From assembly GCA_035499735.1 (NCBI GenBank), contig DATJYC010000062.1:84279-148278 (forward strand): a stretch of 64,000 bases of DNA, in the 5' to 3' direction. Below the pieces are notes generated by a model that was not told the DNA's origin, made no database searches, and worked only from the letters and a program-made list of their open reading frames with translations. The translations under genes were made by a program, and so were the position numbers. Numbering within the stretch: the first letter of the stretch is position 1; each line of letters opens with the position of its first letter. This document shows positions 28,496 to 36,387 of this stretch, in pieces. This stretch comes from VBDM01 sp035499735 (lineage in GTDB: Bacteria > Pseudomonadota > Gammaproteobacteria > Burkholderiales > SG8-39).

Positions 28496-29119
28496 ATGGC
28501 AGACGCACCGAAGGATCCATCCGCTGGCGGTTCCCAAAGCTCACCCCGGCGTGGACTCATCCGCCGGATCTGGGACGTGCTGCGCCGTCCCAGCGCGAGG
28601 CTCTCGCTGCTCACTCTCGCCGGCGGCGGCTTCGTCGCCGGGATCATCTTCTGGGGCGGGTTCAACACCGTCCTCGAAGCCACGAACACACTGGCCTTCT
28701 GCGCCAACACCTGCCACGAGATGCACGATACGGTCTACCAGGAATACATGAAGACCATCCACTACTCGAACCGTACGGGGGTACGCGCGGTCTGCTCGGA
28801 TTGCCACGTGCCGAAGGACTGGGTTCACAAGGTGGTGCGCAAGATCAAGGCGAGCAACGAGCTCTACGGCAAGATCACCGGCGTCATCAACACGCCGGAA
28901 AAGTTTGAGGCCAACCGCGCGAGGCTCGCGCAGCACGTCTGGAAAACGATGGAGGAAACCGACTCGCGGGAATGTCGCAACTGCCACAGCTTCGATGGCA
29001 TGAACCCGCAGAAACAGTCGGCGGCAGCGGCAGAGATACACGCAACCGCGAAAAGCAGCGCCTTAACCTGCATCCAATGCCACAAGGGGATCGCGCACAA
29101 GCTGCCTGCGGGGAGCTGA
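28496..29119 (+). CDS. NapC/NirT/CymA-family tetraheme quinol dehydrogenase
   Basis: 207 aa from the ATG at 28496; upstream in-frame starts give only unrelated sequence. One N-terminal membrane helix (~36-55) anchors a periplasmic heme domain. Hemes 2-4 have CXXCH at C100, C160 and C192. The first site reads C69-A-N-T-C73-H74, that is CX3CH, followed by EMH, where the family usually has CXXCH. IHYSNRTGVRAVCSDCHVP is diagnostic of the family. It should oxidise quinol and feed the periplasmic multiheme proteins, as CymA does in Shewanella. It is divergent from the small cytochrome gene. Confidence 0.9.
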   Translation: MADAPKDPSAGGSQSSPRRGLIRRIWDVLRRPSARLSLLTLAGGGFVAGIIFWGGFNTVLEATNTLAFCANTCHEMHDTVYQEYMKTIHYSNRTGVRAVCSDCHVPKDWVHKVVRKIKASNELYGKITGVINTPEKFEANRARLAQHVWKTMEETDSRECRNCHSFDGMNPQKQSAAAAEIHATAKSSALTCIQCHKGIAHKLPAGS

Positions 29120-29126
29120 ACCGACT

Positions 29127-30338
29127 TTGCCCTCCAGATCGACCATCCCGACGCTGCAGCAGGGCCATCTCGCCGAGAACGTCATGCACTTCGCGCGCGT
29201 GCTGCGCGCCGCGGGGCTGCCGATCGGTCCCGACCGCGTGATCGACGCGGTGCGCGCGCTCGAGGTCGCCGGTGTCGAGCGGCGCGACGACTTCTACTGG
29301 ACGCTCGCGAGCGTGTTCCTCGACAGGCGCGAGCAGTTCGAGGTCTACGACCAGGCCTTTCACATCTTCTGGCGCGATCCGCAGCTGCTCGAGCGCGTCA
29401 TGGCGATGTTTCTCCCTCAGGTCTACGGGCGCCAGGGCAAGGAAGAGCGTCAGGCTTCCTCGCGCGTCTCCGAGGCGCTCCGCCCCAGGGCGAAGAAGCC
29501 CGAGAACACCCCGGCCGAGCCGCCGCAGGAGACGCAGCTCGACGCGAGCCTGTCCTTTTCCGCGCGTGAGGTGCTCCAGCACGCGGACTTCGAGACCATG
29601 ACCTCCGAGGAGATCGCTCAGGCGAAGAAAATGCTCGCGAACCTGCGCCTGCCGATACCGGAGATACGCACGCGCCGGCTCACGCCCGACTCCGGCGGCG
29701 CGCGCGTGGATCTGCGCGCGAGCCTGCGCGCGAGCCTGCGCAACGGCGCGCAGATCATCCAGCTCCGGCGCCGCTCGCCGCAGCGGCGCCACCCCCCGCT
29801 AGTGGTCCTGTGCGACGTCTCGGGCTCGATGAACCGCTATTCGCGGATGTTCCTGCACTTCCTGCATGCGATCACGAACGATCGCGACCGCGTCACGAGC
29901 TTCGTCTTCGGCACGCGCCTGACGAACATCAGCCGCTACCTCCGCCACCGCGACGTCGACGTCGCCATGAGCGGCGTCGCCGACGCGATCGCGGACTGGT
30001 CGGGCGGGACTCGCATAGGCAACTGCCTGCGCGAGTTCAACCTGCGCTGGTCGCGCCGCGTTCTCGGCCAGAACGCGGTGGTCCTGATGATCTCCGACGG
30101 CCTGGACGGAGACGTAGGCGAGGGGCTGGCGCGCGAGATGGAGCGACTGCACAAGTCGTGCAGAAAGCTCATCTGGCTTAACCCGCTCCTGCGTTACGAG
30201 GGCTTCGAGGCGCGCCCTGCCGGGGTGCGCGCCATGCTGCCCCACGTGGACGAGTTCATGCCGGTGCACAACGTCGCGAGCCTGATCGAGCTCGCCCGCG
30301 CCCTCGAGGGTTCTCACACTCACCGCCGCGCCGCCTGA
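29127..30338 (+). CDS. coxE: VWA domain protein, CoxE type
   Basis: 403 aa from a TTG at 29127, 7 nt after the cymA-like stop. The N-terminal half (NVMHFARVLRAAGLPIGPDR, then ERRDDFYWTLASVFLDRREQ) is the CoxE-specific domain. A von Willebrand A domain follows with the MIDAS motif D230-V-S-G-S at 230-234 and SGGTRIG further on. CoxE partners the MoxR ATPase CoxD in activating CO dehydrogenase. The CoxD homologue is at 11733, not adjacent. A 12-bp direct tandem repeat (29710-29733) encodes LRAS twice before the VWA domain. Confidence 0.87.
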   Translation: MPSRSTIPTLQQGHLAENVMHFARVLRAAGLPIGPDRVIDAVRALEVAGVERRDDFYWTLASVFLDRREQFEVYDQAFHIFWRDPQLLERVMAMFLPQVYGRQGKEERQASSRVSEALRPRAKKPENTPAEPPQETQLDASLSFSAREVLQHADFETMTSEEIAQAKKMLANLRLPIPEIRTRRLTPDSGGARVDLRASLRASLRNGAQIIQLRRRSPQRRHPPLVVLCDVSGSMNRYSRMFLHFLHAITNDRDRVTSFVFGTRLTNISRYLRHRDVDVAMSGVADAIADWSGGTRIGNCLREFNLRWSRRVLGQNAVVLMISDGLDGDVGEGLAREMERLHKSCRKLIWLNPLLRYEGFEARPAGVRAMLPHVDEFMPVHNVASLIELARALEGSHTHRRAA

Positions 30339-30402
30339 GCCCGCCCGCTCCCCTGCTACAATGGGCCGGTCCCGGACCACGGGAGGTCTCGTCGGGGGGA
30401 AC

Positions 30403-31299
30403 ATGCTTGGGCGGCCGGGCCGCTGTGGGATCGCGGCTCTCCTGATCTGCGCCGGCGTTTCGGCCTTCGCTCAGACTGTCGGCGTCCTCACTGTCGCCGA
30501 CGGCGGCGTCGTTCTCGTAAGGGGCACGGCGACCTACGTCGCCGCGCAAGGCGTGCCGGTCCACAACGGGGACATGCTCGCCGCCGGCGCCAAGGGACAG
30601 GCGCAAATCGAGTTCGACGACGGCGCCATCCTCAACCTGACCCAGGGTGCCCGCGCTTACCTGCTCCCTGCTCACGCTGCGGGCGGAGAGCCCGGCGTGG
30701 CACTCCAGTCCGGGTGGGTGAAATTCACGCGCAGGGCCGCCAAGGGCAAGCCGTACCACTACATCACGGCGCTTTCGCGGCTGGGCACGTCCGGAGCGAC
30801 CGGCGTGCTCCGCGTGAGCGGCGAGGCGAATGAACTGTTCATCGAGTCGGGTACCGCCAGGCTGGTGGAGGTGCTGAAGAACGGATCGATCGGCGCGGGC
30901 CGCGACATCAAGGGCGGCGAGTTCGTCGCTCGCCGCGACGGGCAGCCGCTCGCAGTCTCACCGCGCCCGTCGGCCGATTTCGTCAAGGCCATGCCGGCAT
31001 ACTTCAGGGATGACCTTCCGGTCTTCCTCGCCCGGGCGCGCAACAAGCGCGTCGAGCCGAAGCGTGAGCACGAAGCCACCTACGAGGAGGTCGAGCCCTG
31101 GCTCAAGGCGAGCCTGCCGGTCCGCAGGGGCCTGGCCGAGCGGTTCCACGCCCGCGCCAAGGACGCGCAGTTCCGCAGCAAGGTGGCTGAGAACCTCGCG
31201 GCGCACCCCGAATGGGACCCGATCCTGTATCCGGAGAAGTACCGCAAGGACGACGAGAAGGCCGCTGGCAAAGCCGAGGAAGCGAAGAAAGTCCAGTAG
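30403..31299 (+). CDS. FecR-domain periplasmic protein
   Basis: 298 aa from the ATG at 30403 behind GGGGGGA; an ATG at 30361 in the same frame lacks a good site. A signal peptide (IAALLICAGVSAFAQ) precedes a FecR-like beta domain (VPVHNGDMLAAGAKGQAQIEFDDGAILNL, described by its pattern rather than quoted in full elsewhere). The C-terminal ~90 residues are charged and helical. Such proteins act as periplasmic sensors or envelope components. It is 20 bp upstream of the heme receptor gene, so a shared signalling role is possible but inferred. Confidence 0.7.
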   Translation: MLGRPGRCGIAALLICAGVSAFAQTVGVLTVADGGVVLVRGTATYVAAQGVPVHNGDMLAAGAKGQAQIEFDDGAILNLTQGARAYLLPAHAAGGEPGVALQSGWVKFTRRAAKGKPYHYITALSRLGTSGATGVLRVSGEANELFIESGTARLVEVLKNGSIGAGRDIKGGEFVARRDGQPLAVSPRPSADFVKAMPAYFRDDLPVFLARARNKRVEPKREHEATYEEVEPWLKASLPVRRGLAERFHARAKDAQFRSKVAENLAAHPEWDPILYPEKYRKDDEKAAGKAEEAKKVQ

Positions 31300-31319
31300 G
31301 GTAACGTGGAGGAAATCTC

Positions 31320-32192
31320 ATGAAGCTGATCATCAAGTTCAACCTGGTGTTCCTGCTGATCTTCGCGGTCGGATTGATCGTTGCGGCCTACATCTCGCGC
31401 GATCTGCTCCAGCGCAACGCGCGCGACGAGGTCCTGCAGAACGCGCGCATCATGATGGAGGCAGCGCTGGCCGCCCGCACGTACACCAGCAACCAGGTGC
31501 GCCCGCTGCTCGAGACGCAGATGAAGTACGAGTTCCGCCCGCAATCGGTTCCGGCGTTCGCCGCCACCGAGCAGTTCAACGACCTGCGCAAGAAATTCGC
31601 GGACTACAGCTACAAGGAGGCGACGCTGAACCCGACCAACCCTCGCGACCGGGTGAACGACTGGGAGGGCGACATCGTCAACCAGCTGCGCCAGAACCCC
31701 GAGCGCGCGGAGATCATCGGGGAGCGCGAAACGCTGACCGGCCGCGCCCTGTACCTCGCGCGGCCCATCCAGATCAAGAGCGAGGCCTGCCTGCCCTGCC
31801 ACAGCACCGTCGACGCGGCGCCGAAGACCATGATCGACCTGTACGGCCCGGCCAACGGTTTCGGCTGGAAGCTGAACGAGGTCGTCGGCGCGCAGATCGT
31901 GTCGGTGCCGATGACGCTGCCGATCAAGCGGTCCGAAGACACGTTCAAGGTGTTCATGATCTCGCTCACGCTGGTGTTCGCGTTCATCTTCGTCGCGCTC
32001 AACGTCATGCTCTACTACATCGTGATCCGGCCCGTGACGCGGCTTTCTCAGGTGGCCGACCAGGTGAGCCTCGGCACCCTCGACGCTCCGGGATTCGCAG
32101 TCCGAGGCAAGGACGAGATCGCCGCGCTGGCGGGATCGTTCGAGCGCATGCGCGCGAGCCTGGTGCAGGCGATGAAGATGCTGGGCGAGTGA
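31320..32192 (+). CDS. DUF3365 heme-binding receptor with HAMP domain
   Basis: 290 aa. Two membrane helices (about 5-27 and 205-228) flank a periplasmic DUF3365 (Tll0287-like) domain with one c-type heme site C157-L-P-C-H161. A HAMP domain runs from about 225 to 285 (RPVTRLSQVADQVSLGTLDA). The chain stops right after HAMP, with no kinase, cyclase or methyl-accepting domain. The next gene is a Ser/Thr kinase only 19 bp away and in the +1 frame, so receptor and kinase may form one signalling unit sensing redox state, NO or another heme ligand. Confidence 0.85.
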   Translation: MKLIIKFNLVFLLIFAVGLIVAAYISRDLLQRNARDEVLQNARIMMEAALAARTYTSNQVRPLLETQMKYEFRPQSVPAFAATEQFNDLRKKFADYSYKEATLNPTNPRDRVNDWEGDIVNQLRQNPERAEIIGERETLTGRALYLARPIQIKSEACLPCHSTVDAAPKTMIDLYGPANGFGWKLNEVVGAQIVSVPMTLPIKRSEDTFKVFMISLTLVFAFIFVALNVMLYYIVIRPVTRLSQVADQVSLGTLDAPGFAVRGKDEIAALAGSFERMRASLVQAMKMLGE

Positions 32193-32195
32193 GGG

Positions 32196-32214
32196 GGAGG
32201 AGGAGAAGCGCCTG
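32196..32214 (+). promoter_or_regulatory. strong Shine-Dalgarno preceding a CTG start of the Ser/Thr kinase
   Basis: The GGAGGAGGAG stretch at 32196-32205 lies 6 nt before CTG at 32212. The first conventional start in frame is a GTG at 32254, inside the glycine-rich loop of the kinase and so too late. No ATG, GTG or TTG occurs between the in-frame stop at 32173 and 32254. CTG at 32212 is thus the best start unless the kinase is made by frameshifting from the upstream gene. Confidence 0.6.
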
Positions 32215-33567
32215 GAGCACCTCCGACAGCTCGGCAAGTACCGGATCGGCGAGGTGATAGGCGCGAGCGCGCTCGCGACCGTCTACAAGGCGACCGACCC
32301 CGAGCCCCAGCGCACCGTCGCGCTGAAGATCCTGCGCAAGCAGGGTCTCGATCCCAGGATCACGGCGCTCGCGATCGCGAAGTTCAGGAACCAGCTGCTC
32401 GCGGCCGAGCGGCTCGCCCACCCCGGAATCGCAGACGTCTACGACAACGGCGAGGACGACAGGCTCGCCTGGCTCGCCATGGAGTACCTGGCGGGACGGG
32501 GCCTGCGCGACTTCCTCACGCTTCGCCTGCGCCTGGGGCTGAAGGACACGATCAGCATCATGAGCCAGCTCCTGGCGGCGCTCGACTTCGCGCATGCCAA
32601 CGGCGTCGTTCACCGCGACGTCAGGCCCGCCAACATCGTCATGCTCCTCTCCGGTCGCCTCAAGCTCGCCGACTTCGGCATCGCGCTGATCGACACCTTC
32701 GACCTCGCGCAGGCGGGACCGGGCGCCGGGTCTCCGGCCTACATGTCCCCCGAGCAGCATTCGGGAATGGAGGCCGACAGGCGCAGCGACATTTTTTCCA
32801 GCGGCGTCGTGCTGTACGAGCTGCTCACGGGCCGCAAGCCGTTCCAGGGGCCTCCCGAAACCGTGGGCGAGAAGATCCGCAGCGACTCCTACCACCCCGC
32901 CTCGGAGCTCAACCCCAAGGGATCGCCCCCCGCCCTGGACCCTGTGATCGCCCGAGCGCTCGCCAAGAATCCCGAGGATCGCTACCCCACCGCGCGGGAT
33001 TTCGCGAGCGCCCTCGACGCCGCGTTCAAGGACTCGAGCGAGGGCCAGGGCTCCGCAGACGCCGACGATCCCGGCCGGACGCTGCGGCCGGGCGACGGCA
33101 CGGTGCAGATCTCGGCGTCGCTGAGCCTCGGCGCGGAAGACCTGCGCGCGGTCGAGAAGCTGCTCACCCTGCGCATCGGGCCGGTGGCGAGGGTGCTGCT
33201 CAAGCAGTCCGCGAGGCTTGCGAGCGACGGCCCCGCGCTGGTGGGCATGCTCGCGAAGTACGTTCCGGCGGAGGCGGAGCGCAAGGCGTTCGTCGCGGCG
33301 GCGATGGAGAAGCTCCCCGCCGCCGCGTCTCCCGGCGCGGCGGACGACCCTTCGGTCCGGTTCCTGAGGAACCTGATCGATGGCCAGATTCTTGACACGG
33401 CGGCCGCGCGGCTCGCGCGCTACCTCGGGCCGATCGCCAGGGTAATCGCGAAGAAGACGCCGGGGCGGCCGAGCGATCTCGGGGCCTACTACCGGCAGCT
33501 CGCCGAGCACATCCCCGACGCGGCCGACCGCGCCCGCTTCCTCAAGGACGCGGGGTACGGGAAATAG
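32212..33567 (+). CDS. serine/threonine protein kinase with C-terminal repeat modules
   Basis: 451 aa if CTG at 32212 is used. The glycine loop VIGASALATVYKA lacks the usual GxGxxG glycines, but K39 (VALKIL), H134-R-D136, N141 and D154-F-G are present. The catalytic loop reads HRDVRPAN, with Arg in place of the common Lys at position 138. The activation segment SPAYMSPEQ is normal. After ~270, two related ~45-residue modules appear near 318 and 401 (LRIGPVARVLLKQSAR and YLGPIARVIAKKTPGR). No membrane helix is seen. It follows the heme-HAMP receptor by 19 bp, suggesting it is that receptor's output. Confidence 0.85.
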   Translation: MEHLRQLGKYRIGEVIGASALATVYKATDPEPQRTVALKILRKQGLDPRITALAIAKFRNQLLAAERLAHPGIADVYDNGEDDRLAWLAMEYLAGRGLRDFLTLRLRLGLKDTISIMSQLLAALDFAHANGVVHRDVRPANIVMLLSGRLKLADFGIALIDTFDLAQAGPGAGSPAYMSPEQHSGMEADRRSDIFSSGVVLYELLTGRKPFQGPPETVGEKIRSDSYHPASELNPKGSPPALDPVIARALAKNPEDRYPTARDFASALDAAFKDSSEGQGSADADDPGRTLRPGDGTVQISASLSLGAEDLRAVEKLLTLRIGPVARVLLKQSARLASDGPALVGMLAKYVPAEAERKAFVAAAMEKLPAAASPGAADDPSVRFLRNLIDGQILDTAAARLARYLGPIARVIAKKTPGRPSDLGAYYRQLAEHIPDAADRARFLKDAGYGK

Positions 33568-34575
33568 CTAGGCCCTCAGCGTCGGGAGCAGCCTGAGCGC
33601 GTTGTCGCGCTCGATCGCGCGCAGCTCCTCGCCCTTGAAGAAAGCCGACAAGCCGCCGATCTCCTCGGCGCCGTCGCGGAAGGGGAAATCAGTTCCGAAC
33701 AGGACCTGGGACGGAACGACGATCTTCATGAGCGCCGCGAGCGCTCCCGAGTGGTTGCCCTGTGCCGTGTCGTAGTGGAATTTCTTCAGCTCGTGCATCA
33801 CGCCTTCCGGCATCGCCTTCGCCGCCTTCTCTTTCATGTCGACCTCCTGCCGCACGAAGCGGGAAAGGAGGAACGGCATGGTCCCGCCCGAGTGCGAGAA
33901 GATCCACCGGATGTCCGGGTAGCGCGCCGCGGTCCCGCTGAACACGAGGCTCGCGATCGTGCGCGTGGTATCCGTGGCGTACTCGATGACCGCCGGCGGA
34001 ACGTCGCTCTTGATGTTCCGGCAGCACTCGGGCGAGAGCGGGTGCGTGTAGACCACCGCTTTCCTCCGGTTGAGCTCCGTCCAGACGGGAGCGAAGGACG
34101 CGTCGCCGAGATACCTGTCCCCGTAGCTCGTCATCAGCCCGATGCCGTCCGCCCCGAGCGTGTCCAGGGCATGGGCGATCTCCTTGAGCGAGCCGTCCGT
34201 GTCGAGCAGCGGCAGCGTCGCGAAGCTCGCGAAGCGCCCCTTGTGGTCACGCACGAGCTGCGCGGCGTATTCGTTGGAGGTCCGCGCGATCCGCCGCCCT
34301 TTCTCGACGTCCGCGGTGGCGGCGCTCGGCTGGATCAGAGACAGCACCGACAGCGCGATGCCGCTCTGGTCCATGTCCTCGAGCGACATCTGCGGCGACC
34401 ACTTGAAGATCGACCCCGCGCGCCGGCCGCCGGCTTCCTCGAGGTACCCGGGATAGCTGAGGTGATGATGCACGTCGATGCGGAAGGGCTTGGCCTGGGC
34501 GAAGAGCCCGCCCGGCAGCATCGCCGAAGCGCCGAGCGCGGAAAGGCCGCCGAGGAAATCACGGCGTGCGACCAT
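33568..34575 (-). CDS. Tat-exported amidohydrolase family protein
   Basis: 335 aa. The N-terminus MVARRDFLGGLSALGASAML is a twin-arginine-type signal. The mature part begins with the metal motif of amidohydrolase family 2 (IDVHHHL, H36-H38), with later conserved histidines in VVYTHPLSPE and WIFSHSGGTMPF and a C-terminal LFGTDFPFRDG. The fold is shared by aminocarboxymuconate-semialdehyde decarboxylase and gamma-resorcylate decarboxylase. Export would be unusual for a decarboxylase, so a hydrolase role is possible. It is divergent from a Bug-type binding protein gene with a 65-bp gap. Confidence 0.82.
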   Translation of the reverse strand: MVARRDFLGGLSALGASAMLPGGLFAQAKPFRIDVHHHLSYPGYLEEAGGRRAGSIFKWSPQMSLEDMDQSGIALSVLSLIQPSAATADVEKGRRIARTSNEYAAQLVRDHKGRFASFATLPLLDTDGSLKEIAHALDTLGADGIGLMTSYGDRYLGDASFAPVWTELNRRKAVVYTHPLSPECCRNIKSDVPPAVIEYATDTTRTIASLVFSGTAARYPDIRWIFSHSGGTMPFLLSRFVRQEVDMKEKAAKAMPEGVMHELKKFHYDTAQGNHSGALAALMKIVVPSQVLFGTDFPFRDGAEEIGGLSAFFKGEELRAIERDNALRLLPTLRA

Positions 34576-34640
34576 GCACCACCTCCTTCGTCGGATTCTC
34601 CCGAAAAGTATCCTATCATGGGGTCGGAGGCGGATCGCTT

Positions 34641-35618
34641 ATGAAAAATCCGTTGGTGCTTGCGGCACTCGCCGGCTTGATCCTTCCGATGCCCGCCTGG
34701 GCGCAGGATCCGGCGGCGACCTACCCGAGCCGGCCGATCCGCGTCGTCGTTCCCTTCCCACCGGGCGGCGCCGCCGACGCGCTGCCCCGCATCGTGGGCG
34801 AGCGGCTCGCCGCGCGGTGGGGCCAGCCGGTCGTCGTCGAGAACCGCGCCGGCGCGAGCGGATCGATCGGCGCTGAAGCCGTGTGGCGCGCCGAGCCCGA
34901 CGGCTACACGCTGCTCTCGACGCCGCCCGCGCCGCTGGTGATCAATCCGAGCCTCTACGCGAAGCTGCCGTACGATCCCGCGCAGCTCGTCCCGGTGTGC
35001 GTGATCGCGGCGATACCCAGCGTGCTCCTCGTCAACGCCGCCAAGGTTCCCGCGACCACGCTGCAGGATTTCGTTGCGCTGGTGCGCGCCAACCCTGACA
35101 GGTTCAACTACGCGTCGCAGGGGACGACGACCGTCTCGTTCCTCACTACCGAGATGTTCAAGGCCGCGGCAGGCGGCCTGCGCATCACTCACGTGCCCTA
35201 CAAGGGGACCGGGCCGGGCCTCGCGGCGCTGCTCGCGGGCGAGGTGGAGGTCATGTTCGACAACCTGGGGGTAACCGTGCAGCACGTGCGCTCGGGGAGG
35301 CTCAGGGCGCTCGCGGTCGGCAGCGAGCGGCGCGCGCCCGCGCTCCCCGACGTGCCGGCGATGGCGGAGTTCTATCCCGGCTTCACCTCGGTCGCGTGGT
35401 TCAGCGTGTCGGCGCCGCCGAAGACACCCGCTGGCATCGCCGAGAAGCTCTCGCGCGCGATCGCCGAGGCGCTGAAGGAGCCGTCGGTCGCGGACCGCCT
35501 TGCCGACCTGTCGGCCGAAGCGATAGGCAGCACCCCGGCGGAGATGACGGCGCTCATGAAAGCGGACGCGGAGCGCTGGCGCGCGGTGATCCGCGCAGCG
35601 GGCGTGAAGGCCGACTAG
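34641..35618 (+). CDS. Bug/TctC-family tripartite tricarboxylate transporter binding protein
   Basis: 325 aa from the ATG at 34641. A signal peptide (LAALAGLILPMPAWA) precedes the family core: YPSRPIRVVVPFPPGGAAD at the mature N-terminus, the VVVENRAGASGSIG loop and THVPYKGTGPGLAAL for carboxylate binding. These periplasmic proteins bind small carboxylates for a TctAB transporter or act as sensors. No tctA or tctB is in this window. It is divergent from the exported amidohydrolase, so the ligand may be that enzyme's substrate or product. Confidence 0.88.
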   Translation: MKNPLVLAALAGLILPMPAWAQDPAATYPSRPIRVVVPFPPGGAADALPRIVGERLAARWGQPVVVENRAGASGSIGAEAVWRAEPDGYTLLSTPPAPLVINPSLYAKLPYDPAQLVPVCVIAAIPSVLLVNAAKVPATTLQDFVALVRANPDRFNYASQGTTTVSFLTTEMFKAAAGGLRITHVPYKGTGPGLAALLAGEVEVMFDNLGVTVQHVRSGRLRALAVGSERRAPALPDVPAMAEFYPGFTSVAWFSVSAPPKTPAGIAEKLSRAIAEALKEPSVADRLADLSAEAIGSTPAEMTALMKADAERWRAVIRAAGVKAD

Positions 35619-35627
35619 CGGCGCCCG

Positions 35628-36161
35628 CTACCGGTAGAAGACGTGCCCGCCGATCCGCGCGAGCGGCTTCTTGGTCTTCGCCCAGTCGGGCTTGACGTAG
35701 GTGGCGTGAAAGAACATTGCGCCGTCGAGCACCGAAGGCTCGCGGCCGTAGTAGACGGCCTCGGCGATCTCCCAGGCCTGCATCCATTGCTCTCCTGCAG
35801 GCGGCGGGAGCGAGTCGAACTCGGTCCAGGAGAAGGCGCTGACGTAGCGCTTGCGCAGCGGATCCCAGTTCTTCTGGTAGACGACGCCGCAGACTGTGCC
35901 CGGGTACCGGCCCGAGGCCCTGCGGTTCATGGTCACTTCCGCCACCGCGTGCTGCCCCTTCACGGGCTCGCCGCGAGCCTCGAAGTAGATGTTGCGCGCG
36001 AGGCACGCCAGATTGCGCCGATCGTCCTGCCGCGCGTAGGCGGCGCGCAGGGCGAATACGAAGGCCCCTCCGATCAGGACCAGGACAGCTACAAAGACCA
36101 GCGGCTCCTTGTCCGCAAGGGTCCAAGACAGTCGCAAGTTGTTGAGAAATCTAGAAACCAT
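35628..36161 (-). CDS. SleB-like cell wall hydrolase
   Basis: 177 aa. A membrane helix at about 21-42 anchors a Hydrolase_2 (SleB C-terminal) domain. ARNIYFEARGE contains the conserved catalytic glutamate E61, followed by HAVAEVTMNRRASGRYPGTVCGVVYQ, the family signature. In non-sporulating proteobacteria this domain acts as a peptidoglycan lytic enzyme. It converges with the Bug gene (9-bp gap) and is divergent from the ParA-like gene. Confidence 0.85.
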   Translation of the reverse strand: MVSRFLNNLRLSWTLADKEPLVFVAVLVLIGGAFVFALRAAYARQDDRRNLACLARNIYFEARGEPVKGQHAVAEVTMNRRASGRYPGTVCGVVYQKNWDPLRKRYVSAFSWTEFDSLPPPAGEQWMQAWEIAEAVYYGREPSVLDGAMFFHATYVKPDWAKTKKPLARIGGHVFYR

Positions 36162-36387
36162 GGGACCTCAATTCTCATCGAAGCCCGATTCTGGACCCTC
36201 CCGAACCCGCAAGTCCCGTGCCCGGCGGGCCCTGCCTCGACCCCGGACCCGACACCCCGTCTAGGTTACACGAGCGCGGGCGCCGGGGCAGGCGGGCTTT
36301 TGGAGCCCCCTGTGAAGTAGTTAATAAAAAGTCCTGTGACTTTGGCATACTCTCTTCTCCCGCGGGAGGCGCGGAACGGGGGAGACA

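Noticed and set aside
29710..29733. 12-bp tandem repeat
   Set aside because: Two exact copies lie in frame inside coxE and encode LRASLRAS; a short coding repeat, not a regulatory or mobile element.
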